The position numbers and the translations under genes were made by a program. A stretch of DNA of 19,272 nucleotides, from positions 169 through 19,440 of the forward strand of contig DNXU01000185.1 of assembly GCA_003505715.1 (NCBI GenBank). Reading direction: 5' to 3'. Under the pieces are notes generated by a model. The model was not told where the DNA came from and did not search any database. It worked only from the letters and a program-made list of their open reading frames with translations. Below are positions 8,158 through 14,393 of this stretch, piece by piece. Every line of letters starts with the position of its first letter. Position 1 is the stretch's first letter. Source of the DNA: Cyanobacteria bacterium UBA8803. Its GTDB lineage: Bacteria > Cyanobacteriota > Cyanobacteriia > Cyanobacteriales > Coleofasciculaceae.

Positions 8158-8191
8158 ATAACATCTATATTATAGATGGTATTTATGTTAT
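8158..8191. promoter_or_regulatory. Nested palindromic operator of the toxin-antitoxin operon
   Basis: The inner palindrome is CATCTATA-T-TATAGATG (8162-8178), perfect over 8 bp each side. The outer arms are ATAACAT (8158-8164) and ATGTTAT (8185-8191). It covers both candidate toxin start codons (8176 and 8185), as expected if the helix-turn-helix antitoxin, alone or with toxin, represses its own operon. Confidence 0.65.
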
Positions 8192-8544
8192 GGGAGATAA
8201 TATTTCACGCAGAATTTTACGACTGGTTCTTGGCACGGGACGACGGAGTACAGGAATCAATCGCTATGGTGCTTGATATTCTGGAAGAGCAGGGGGCAAG
8301 TCTTGGCAGGCCATACGTTGATACCATTAAAGGTTCATCGTTTCCAAACATGAAAGAGCTACGTGTTCAACACGCTGGTGAACCGTACAGGATACTTTTT
8401 GCTTTCGACCCAAAAAGGCAAGCGGTTCTTTTGCTTGGTGGAAATAAAGCTGGAGATAAACGTTGGTATGAGAAAAATATCCCAATAGCAGAGCAGCGAT
8501 TTAGAGAATATTTGGCAGAAACTAGAGGAGGCGAACTGATATGA
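8185..8544 (+). CDS. higB: HigB-like RelE/ParE-superfamily toxin (Gp49 type)
   Basis: Toxin of a type II toxin-antitoxin pair; the family cleaves mRNA at the ribosome. At 119 residues the layout fits the phage Gp49/HigB-like family: LWEIIFHAEFYDWF at the N-terminus, the loop GSSFPNMKELRVQHAGEPYRILFAFDP (family core pattern K-ELR-x-G-x-R-I-FAF-x3), and LLGGNKAGDKRWYEKNIPIAEQRFREYL at the end. I start at ATG 8185 because relatives begin M-x-W-x-V-x-F; ATG 8176, three codons earlier, lies inside the inner palindrome. The gene overlaps the antitoxin gene by 4 bases (ATGA), so the two are translationally coupled. The symbol denotes the family, not a proven orthologue. Confidence 0.85.
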   Translation: MLWEIIFHAEFYDWFLARDDGVQESIAMVLDILEEQGASLGRPYVDTIKGSSFPNMKELRVQHAGEPYRILFAFDPKRQAVLLLGGNKAGDKRWYEKNIPIAEQRFREYLAETRGGELI

Positions 8545-8882
8545 CAGTTTATAAAACTTACAAAGAAGTAAGAAATGGCTTCTCTACAGAGGCTCAAGCA
8601 CGTATTACTGCTGGAGCAAATTTAATCAGAGAAGAACTGAAAATTCTGCGGACTCTTCGAGAAGTAGCGGGAATATCACAAGAAGAATTAACCGAAATAA
8701 TTAATGTGAAGCAACCCTATATTTCCCAACTGGAAGGAGGAGAAAATATCACACTGAATACCCTGGTAAGAGTTGTAGTTGCTTTGGGTGGTTCTGTGGA
8801 TATTAAGATTAACTTTCCTGATAAAGATCCGATATACTTTTCTGGTATCGAGACCATTCTTTATGCTAAAGAAGCCGAATAA
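8541..8882 (+). CDS. higA: HigA-like antitoxin, XRE-type helix-turn-helix
   Basis: Antitoxin and DNA-binding autorepressor of the preceding toxin, 113 residues. An XRE/HTH_3 domain fills the middle: LRTLREVAGISQEELTEIINV, then KQPYISQLEGGENITLNTLVRVVVALGG, the classic two-helix reader and its following helices. The first 30 or so residues form a helical extension, and the tail (DIKINFPDKDPIYF) probably contacts the toxin. Toxin-first order is the hallmark of HigBA and related pairs. It is followed by about 113 bases of non-coding sequence before the second direct repeat. Confidence 0.88.
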   Translation: MTVYKTYKEVRNGFSTEAQARITAGANLIREELKILRTLREVAGISQEELTEIINVKQPYISQLEGGENITLNTLVRVVVALGGSVDIKINFPDKDPIYFSGIETILYAKEAE

Positions 8883-8995
8883 AAAATAATCTATAACGCT
8901 ATCACTGTCAAGTGCTTTTTTAACGCTAATCTTGTCCAGGCGTTGAGCGATCCTATCCAGGCGTTCGTGTGTTCATGTACCGACAACCAAACTCT

Positions 8996-9089
8996 AGTGG
9001 GTCATCGCAATTTACCTTTTATATCACGTCCGATTCCTTCCGTATGGTAAAGCATAACTTCTAGGGATGCTGCCCAGATAACCTTCATG
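8996..9089. repeat. 94-bp direct repeat, copy 2 (detached duplicate)
   Basis: Matches copy 1 at 93 of 94 positions. Here the glycosyltransferase start codons and the DUF3368 tail are cut off on both sides from the genes they belong to, so this is the derived copy. It ends at CATG 9089, eight bases before the palindromic motif upstream of cas10d. The rest of 8883-9167 holds no gene I can support. Confidence 0.9.
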
Positions 9090-9096
9090 AGGGCTA

Positions 9097-9120
9097 GTGT
9101 GGTCAAATGCACTACATCTA
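9097..9120 (+). promoter_or_regulatory. Putative operator/promoter element of cas10d
   Basis: The 24-base stretch agrees at 19 of 24 positions with 17742-17765 in the WYL/cas6 spacer. It centres on GTCAAAT-GC-ACTACA-T-CTA, and the element ends 47 bases before the ATG, against 42 at cas6. A second shared block, TC-N-AAGTAG, lies at the same internal distance in both (9132-9140 and 17777-17785). It is proposed as a binding site for the locus regulator. A tandem TTGACTTTGACT follows (9141-9152). Confidence 0.55.
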
Positions 9121-9167
9121 AGTTGATTCAATCGAAGTAGTTGACTTTGACTGTATTAACCTAACTG

Positions 9168-12100
9168 ATGGCAGATTTCTCATCCATTCTCCAAGACTTC
9201 GTTGGGTCCATCGTCCCTAGACTCCGCACAGCGTTGAGGTTCCATCGCAAGTTAGCCAAAGGGGGAACCCAACCTGACGGTACTCCCTATGTGAACAAAC
9301 GCACTGGGGAACCCTATATGGCTACGACACAGTTAACTCATGTATTAGTAGGTTTGAGTGCGCTGTGCAGGCTTCTGATTTATCTACAAGAGCGCAATCT
9401 ATTGCCACAGCCTGTTACAGATTCTGATTTCCGTCGAGTTTGTGCTTTGTTTTGCCTGCACGACTTGCATAAAGATGAGGATATTCAACGAGAGGTAAAG
9501 AGGGTAGAAACATCGATTGACCCCTCAGAAATGCTTGTTATTGCCGAGCAGGTTGGCTTAACGGATTGGTTGGGGCTTGACGAGCTAAATGGTTATGAGT
9601 ATAGAGAAGCGATGGTGCATTTAAGTGATACTTTCCATGGGTATCGCAAACACTGTCGGGGTGAAATTGGCTACGAACGGCTTTATGTTTTAGTCCGCTT
9701 AGCTGATGCAATGGCATCAATTCAGTCTCTTGAAGAGGGTTCTACTGGTTTGCACAATCGTCTAGCCCAAGATTTTGCCCGTAGCTTAAAATCTCTTAAG
9801 TTTTACTATCATAAAATTACAGATTACCGAGGTCTTACCACTAATCTATATCATCAGGCGATCGCCAGAACTCTGCAACGGAAATACGGCCTTTATCCTT
9901 TGCTATTTTTTGAAAATGGCACGCTGTACATTGGCCAAGAAAAGCCTCAGCCATTTCACGCTGATGATTTCCTTGATTTAGTAGTATCCGAATTTATCAA
10001 TTCTTTACAAAATCTGGGTGAGAATACGGAAATAGCACCTGACTACAATTATCAGACACAGCGATTTGAAAAATATGTATTTTCTTTCTCTAGCCTTGCT
10101 AAATTATTAAAATTTCTTCAAATAAATTCTCAGCGCAAGGTCAAGGCTGGCTGGTTTAAAGCTTACTTAGAAAAGCGATTTGAACAGGAATATTTTCAAG
10201 TAGCTTTTGAAAGTACAGACCAATTTTATCACCAGTTTAGCCTAAATATCAATCGGGATAGCGATGCAAATTTTGCTAGTAAATGGGATGCAGTAAGTAG
10301 GTATTTAGGCGGAGTTTTAAACCTACTGCGCGATATTTATTTAGCCCCTGATCCTAATTGGCAAACTGTAATTACCTGGCTAGGGAATCATTTGGGCATT
10401 CCTACACCACTTCAAAAGTTAATAGCTCAGCAAAGTGCAATTTTTAATAACGCTGGTACTCCTAAATTTAGCCATATTCTGGCTTATCATTACCTAGAAC
10501 AATTCAACTATGAGGGCAATACAGTATCTACTACTCCAGTTGATGTAATCTTAGATACCATCAATCTTAAGTTATTACCAAATCTGCGTGATCTCGATAG
10601 CCCGGAAAAACGGCAGAATTACGTTGAAGATGAGTTAGCGTTGAAAGCAGATACGGTAGCTTTTTTAAAGGAATCTCTGATTTGGTCATGGAATTCCCAG
10701 GTTGTTAATTCCTTAGCTGAACCCTTAGGAATTGTGGCAGTTAAAAAGAAAACTGGTTCGCATAAAAACCTTTGTAGCCTTTGCAATCGAATTATTCCTA
10801 AGCAGATGAAGGCTTCTACCATTAAGGCAGATATTTTAGAAGATACTCTAAAAGAGTTCTCCAATCGATTATTGCCGAAGGTTAATGTAGCATCTCGCCT
10901 GTGGTGCCCTCAATGTTACTTAGAATGGATGGTCAGAAAATTAGCTGGGATTGGTTATGCTCCTGGTGCAAAACATGATAACTCAGAACGGTTGTACTTT
11001 TTTATTATGCCTAACCCTGTACTGACTCCAGAAATGTTGGATGTACTTCGCAATAGGCTGAAACCCCTGCGAGATAGTACAGCAGTAAGAGTGCGACAGT
11101 ACGGTAAGGGAACGCACAGTATTCCTAAAGTTTGGCTGCACAGTCGCAGCTTAACTGAGGCAGGACAAGGACAAGATTGGTTAGAGACAGTTATCGCCGT
11201 TTTGAGCGAGGAAGCAACTCGGCAAGCGGAACTTATTGCTAAAAACGGCAAGCGTAGCGCAGGCGATCGCATTGTGAGTTTCGGCATTTTTGACGATGAA
11301 GACTGGGATGATACGGACTCAAACATAGAGGAGGAATCTAGTTGTTTCAATCCATTACCCAGTAATTTTCTTCTTGTCACCCTAGAAGCATCAGCTTACA
11401 ACAAAGATAAGTCAATTAAACATACCGAACTTTGGCTGCGGGGCCTCTTAACAGCGTTAGTATTGCAAGATTTACTGGGGATGCGAGTTTATCTCACGGA
11501 TAAACCCTATTTACCTGTGGCTTATTTAGAGCAAGTTACCGCAGCTTTAGAGTTGGATGGCGAACATCCTAGCTTGCGATCGCTCTTCACTAGCAATCCT
11601 CAATTATTGAGTGTAGCAGCATCGAATCAGCTGAGATTGCGTGGCATACCTGTTGATGAGATTTTAGATCGGCTGTGTGCTTTGTGGGTTGTCAATGAAA
11701 GCCTTAGTGATAAAGACAGTAATATTGCTCGCTGTCTGGCTGAGGTGAATCATAATGAACTGGCGGGAGCTAGGTTTTTTGCTGACTATCAGCGTTCTGA
11801 AAACTCTAAAGCGCTACCCCCCTTATTGCTTGAGGCTTGTCGAATTTTACTGAATAGCTTGGAAAATTTGGAGGGAAATACCTCGACTATGAGCTTGAAG
11901 AATTTAGCAGAAGTAATTGCCGAGCAATCTCTTGATTTATTTTTGCCTAGCACTCCTAAAGATGGCAAAGGGAAGTCCCATCGTTATGAAACAGTTTACC
12001 GGACAGCGATCGCGGCTCTGAAAAAGGTGGCACGGAATTCAGAAATGAATATAGAAGAAATCATCGGTCATATTGCTGGAACGCTTACCAAGCGCTTAGA

Positions 12101-12365
12101 ACGGCTTGATACAGGAGTAGTTGTTCCTTACCAAGATCAAGAAAAGAATGAATTGGCTCGGAAATTTGCCCAAACGATTGCCGTAGATTTATTTGAGCAA
12201 CGATGTGGTAAAAGTTTCTCTCGTCTGAGCCGCTATGAGAACGATCTAGCCAATGCCGTGTTTTTCTACGTGAGTGAAAATATTGATGCTAGATGGAAAA
12301 GATGGCATGAACTGAAAGCACAGCGTCAAAATTTGAAAGAACATTCTGCCCAAGCTAAGGGTTAG
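9168..12365 (+). CDS. cas10d: Type I-D CRISPR large subunit with HD nuclease, Cas10d/Csc3
   Basis: Large subunit of the subtype I-D effector complex, 1065 residues. It carries the DNA-cleaving HD domain that in most type I systems belongs to Cas3. The HD metal motif is visible: H58 (LTHVLVG), H98-D99 (FCLHDLHKD), H101, and RLADAM at about 170. A zinc-binding pair follows (C536-x2-C539 and C580-x2-C583) in the middle region. I see no GGDD, so the palm is not of the cyclic-oligoadenylate-making type III kind. The C-terminal about 160 residues are helical and correspond to a small-subunit (Cas11) module that also has its own start signal. The ATG follows an in-frame TAA by one codon and has no Shine-Dalgarno. 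It is the first gene of the cas10d-csc2-csc1 operon. Confidence 0.93.
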   Translation: MADFSSILQDFVGSIVPRLRTALRFHRKLAKGGTQPDGTPYVNKRTGEPYMATTQLTHVLVGLSALCRLLIYLQERNLLPQPVTDSDFRRVCALFCLHDLHKDEDIQREVKRVETSIDPSEMLVIAEQVGLTDWLGLDELNGYEYREAMVHLSDTFHGYRKHCRGEIGYERLYVLVRLADAMASIQSLEEGSTGLHNRLAQDFARSLKSLKFYYHKITDYRGLTTNLYHQAIARTLQRKYGLYPLLFFENGTLYIGQEKPQPFHADDFLDLVVSEFINSLQNLGENTEIAPDYNYQTQRFEKYVFSFSSLAKLLKFLQINSQRKVKAGWFKAYLEKRFEQEYFQVAFESTDQFYHQFSLNINRDSDANFASKWDAVSRYLGGVLNLLRDIYLAPDPNWQTVITWLGNHLGIPTPLQKLIAQQSAIFNNAGTPKFSHILAYHYLEQFNYEGNTVSTTPVDVILDTINLKLLPNLRDLDSPEKRQNYVEDELALKADTVAFLKESLIWSWNSQVVNSLAEPLGIVAVKKKTGSHKNLCSLCNRIIPKQMKASTIKADILEDTLKEFSNRLLPKVNVASRLWCPQCYLEWMVRKLAGIGYAPGAKHDNSERLYFFIMPNPVLTPEMLDVLRNRLKPLRDSTAVRVRQYGKGTHSIPKVWLHSRSLTEAGQGQDWLETVIAVLSEEATRQAELIAKNGKRSAGDRIVSFGIFDDEDWDDTDSNIEEESSCFNPLPSNFLLVTLEASAYNKDKSIKHTELWLRGLLTALVLQDLLGMRVYLTDKPYLPVAYLEQVTAALELDGEHPSLRSLFTSNPQLLSVAASNQLRLRGIPVDEILDRLCALWVVNESLSDKDSNIARCLAEVNHNELAGARFFADYQRSENSKALPPLLLEACRILLNSLENLEGNTSTMSLKNLAEVIAEQSLDLFLPSTPKDGKGKSHRYETVYRTAIAALKKVARNSEMNIEEIIGHIAGTLTKRLERLDTGVVVPYQDQEKNELARKFAQTIAVDLFEQRCGKSFSRLSRYENDLANAVFFYVSENIDARWKRWHELKAQRQNLKEHSAQAKG
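11870..11875 (+). promoter_or_regulatory. Internal Shine-Dalgarno for Cas11d
   Basis: GGAGGG inside cas10d lies 13 bases before the in-frame ATG at 11889. It is the strongest ribosome-binding match near the 3' end of the gene. The spacing is longer than the usual optimum, so efficiency is uncertain. Confidence 0.6.
11889..12365 (+). CDS. cas11d: Internally translated small subunit Cas11d
   Basis: An in-frame ATG (Met908 of Cas10d) preceded by GGAGGG would give a separate 158-residue protein beginning MSLKNLAEVIAEQ and sharing the Cas10d stop. It is helix-rich and basic in places (YRTAIAALKKVAR, LTKRLERLD, RWKRWHELKAQRQNLK), as expected of Cas11, which lines the backbone of Cascade and holds the non-target strand. 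Separate translation of the small subunit from within the large-subunit gene is established for type I-D and several other type I systems. That this locus does the same is inferred from the start signals and the size. Other internal Met codons (for example in NSEMNIEE) lack such a signal. Confidence 0.7.
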   Translation: MSLKNLAEVIAEQSLDLFLPSTPKDGKGKSHRYETVYRTAIAALKKVARNSEMNIEEIIGHIAGTLTKRLERLDTGVVVPYQDQEKNELARKFAQTIAVDLFEQRCGKSFSRLSRYENDLANAVFFYVSENIDARWKRWHELKAQRQNLKEHSAQAKG

Positions 12366-12426
12366 AAGGATACTACGCTGATGCGCTCGTTTGGCAGGAA
12401 AATATATCCATTAGGGAGATACCAAT

Positions 12427-13449
12427 ATGACGTTACCAAGTTTGAACAAATATTTACGCTACTTTCACGAACAAATCCCCCTCTTTCGGCAGAATAAGTA
12501 CGTGCAGATTTTAGTGTTGCGAGAGACCAAATCTTATGCCATTTTTACTACTGAAGGGGATGCTCTGGATACAGAGCAATTGCAAGCTGGCTATACCGAT
12601 ACTAATGCGAAAAAGACTATCGATCGCGTAGTCATGTTCAAGCGCAAGCAGATTGCACCAGAGCGGCGAACTGGGAAGGCGCTTTTACGACAGTTTGGAT
12701 TAGTTGGAGATGGGAATGGGGAGCCGAAAAGCAGTCCCAAAGCTTGTTACTTGATGGAAGGCATGTGCGGCGAGTGTCCGGACTGCGTGTTGTATGGATT
12801 TGCTGCCGTTCAGGGCGAAAGTTCTCAGAAATCTCGGTTGCTTACTGATTCTGCTTTTACTCTACGGAGCTACACCCAAATTCAGAAAATGATTAAACTC
12901 AATGCCATTCAAGATAAAACTGAGGGAGGTGTAGCGGGTTCGGCATTTGCGGAAAGGGATACCTTAATTCCACAAGTGTTTCTCCCTTGTGTAGAAACCT
13001 TAGTAGATGTCACTCCAGATGAATTTGTTTATGTGCTGGGTAATATCCTCCAGACCACTCGCTATGGTGCTGAAGCGAACCGCGAGGGTTACATTCGCAA
13101 TCATGTTGTGGGTATTAGTTTCGGTAATGTGGAAAAGCTTTCTAACTTAGACTTGACTCAGCGACTTTATGATAAATTAGCTGGTGAGGGTCAACTTGCA
13201 GATGCCCTTCATTTGTCGCAGTTTATCAATGCTGATGGCACTGATGGCGTAATTTTAGAGGTTTTTGAAGAACTTTTGTCTGCTTTACCAGGCCATAGTC
13301 TAGCGATGCCTAATCCAGAACTAAAGGCACTGTTGAATGAGGTGTATTCTATCTATAATGAACTGGACAATTCTCAAGATTTTCTGACTCGTTTGGATAC
13401 TGCGGCTCGGTCATACGCTAACACCAAAAACGGTAGGAGTCGTAACTAA
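12427..13449 (+). CDS. csc2: Type I-D backbone subunit Csc2 (Cas7d)
   Basis: The Cas7-family protein that polymerises along the crRNA spacer in the I-D effector complex, 340 residues. Recognised by the segment MEGMCGECPDCVLYGFAA (zinc-binding Cys cluster at about 112-118), then SRLLTDSAFTLRSY, DKTEGGVAGSAFAERDTLIP and TRYGAEANREGYIRNHVVG, all typical of Csc2. A clear Shine-Dalgarno (AGGGAG, 12413-12418) lies 8 bases before the ATG, within a 61-base gap after cas10d. It is one base from csc1 and therefore co-transcribed with it. Length and motifs look intact. Confidence 0.95.
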   Translation: MTLPSLNKYLRYFHEQIPLFRQNKYVQILVLRETKSYAIFTTEGDALDTEQLQAGYTDTNAKKTIDRVVMFKRKQIAPERRTGKALLRQFGLVGDGNGEPKSSPKACYLMEGMCGECPDCVLYGFAAVQGESSQKSRLLTDSAFTLRSYTQIQKMIKLNAIQDKTEGGVAGSAFAERDTLIPQVFLPCVETLVDVTPDEFVYVLGNILQTTRYGAEANREGYIRNHVVGISFGNVEKLSNLDLTQRLYDKLAGEGQLADALHLSQFINADGTDGVILEVFEELLSALPGHSLAMPNPELKALLNEVYSIYNELDNSQDFLTRLDTAARSYANTKNGRSRN

Positions 13450-13450
13450 A

Positions 13451-14266
13451 GTGGAAGTCTATCGCTACAGTCTCCAGTTTGAGGATTACGTTTTCTATGC
13501 TACAACTGAACGAGGCAAGGTCTTTGAAACGGGCTGGTTTATTCACAATTATGCTCTCACCTATGCTCTAGGGCTGGCGCTATCCAACTACCGTGAAGAC
13601 TCCCAAAAACCAGAGTATGATGAGCAGTTGAGTCCCTTGAATCAGGCAGGGGTGTACGTCACTCCGGCGATGGTTTTGGAAGTAACGCGCTATCGCATTA
13701 ATCAGTTTAATACCATGGGTGAAACCTTCATTCTGGGGCGAGGACAATCACTGGGGTATCCAGCTTGGGGTTTTGCCAAAATGTTTCGACCCTTGCGGGA
13801 ACGATTTGTTAAAGATAGAAGAGGCAATATTCTTAAAGACCCTCAAGGTTTACCCATCTACCAGAAGAATGCAACGGGTTATTTGATTTGTCGAGAGTCG
13901 TTGCCGGAATCTGTTAAGTATTTGGCTGATTACTACCAAAGCGATGCCATTAATATATTGACGGCTCAATACTTGCGCCTGGGTAAGTTTATGGCAAAGG
14001 TAAAAATGACCCTGACTCCTGCACAGTCTGTTCAGAAAGTAAAACAAGCGCGATCGCTGGCAGGACTCTTAAATTGGGCAGATCTGCCCACTAAACCGCA
14101 GCTATTTAATTTAATCGCTTCTGCCTTGCCAACTCGACTAATTGCATCTGCTAGTTTTACGACAGCCTCTGACTTAATCAAGGCGGAATTTAACGACGAT
14201 CCAACAGAGGTTTATTTGCCGGGAGATATGATTTATTTAGGAGGTAGGGGAGTGAGGGCAGGCTAG
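13451..14266 (+). CDS. csc1: Type I-D Cas5-family subunit Csc1 (Cas5d)
   Basis: Cas5-type RAMP protein that caps the 5' handle of the crRNA in the I-D complex and contacts Cas10d near the PAM, 271 residues. Motifs: YRYSLQFEDYVFYATTERGKVFETGWFIHNYALTYALGLA at the N-terminus (positions 4-43), the middle QFNTMGETFILGRGQSLGYPAWGFAKMFRPLRE region (about 85-118), and LPGDMIYLGGRG near the C-terminus. The start is GTG, one base after the csc2 stop, which points to translational coupling; no other start fits. After it, a 127-base spacer with two hairpins separates it from cas3'. Confidence 0.94.
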   Translation: MEVYRYSLQFEDYVFYATTERGKVFETGWFIHNYALTYALGLALSNYREDSQKPEYDEQLSPLNQAGVYVTPAMVLEVTRYRINQFNTMGETFILGRGQSLGYPAWGFAKMFRPLRERFVKDRRGNILKDPQGLPIYQKNATGYLICRESLPESVKYLADYYQSDAINILTAQYLRLGKFMAKVKMTLTPAQSVQKVKQARSLAGLLNWADLPTKPQLFNLIASALPTRLIASASFTTASDLIKAEFNDDPTEVYLPGDMIYLGGRGVRAG

Positions 14267-14287
14267 TGCAAGCAGGGAGAAGGGAGG

Positions 14288-14308
14288 AAAGCTTTTACAG
14301 GAAGCTTT
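14288..14308 (+). terminator. Weak terminator-like hairpin after csc1
   Basis: AAAGCTT (14288-14294) and AAGCTTT (14302-14308) form a 7-bp stem around a 7-base loop, followed by TT only, with possible G-U extensions. It is AT-rich with a short U-tract, so it may reduce rather than stop read-through into cas3'. Confidence 0.35.
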
Positions 14309-14352
14309 TTAATCTTCAAAACTTACGCAATTCCGCCATATACACTGGTCAT

Positions 14353-14379
14353 GGTGCGTTAGCTCCAGCATAACGCACC
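14353..14379. repeat. Dispersed palindromic repeat between csc1 and cas3'
   Basis: GGTGCGTTA (14353-14361) and TAACGCACC (14371-14379) form a perfect 9-bp stem; GCT and AGC inside the 9-base loop can extend it. The outer CCCTAC continues the GTGCGTTA...TAACGCACCCTAC pattern, a repeat I know to be frequent in cyanobacterial spacers. It sits 14 bases before the annotated cas3' start. Confidence 0.6.
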
Positions 14380-14393
14380 CTACTAATAATTGT

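Noticed and set aside
8881..8976. Minus-strand stretch reading ERLDRIAQRLDKI, like a coiled-coil protein
   Set aside because: Only about 25 residues, a stop directly upstream and no start. It may be a remnant, but the twin TCCAGGCGTT repeats that produce it are too short to support a call.
10955..11380. Long antisense reading frame inside cas10d
   Set aside because: Composition is Ser/Leu/Arg-rich noise with no family motif or ribosome site; it is a shadow of the cas10d frame.
9168..12365. Cas10d as a type III-like cyclic-oligoadenylate synthase
   Set aside because: No GGDD motif is visible in the palm region. The acidic FDDEDWDD stretch is not in the right context, and Csc1/Csc2 identify subtype I-D.
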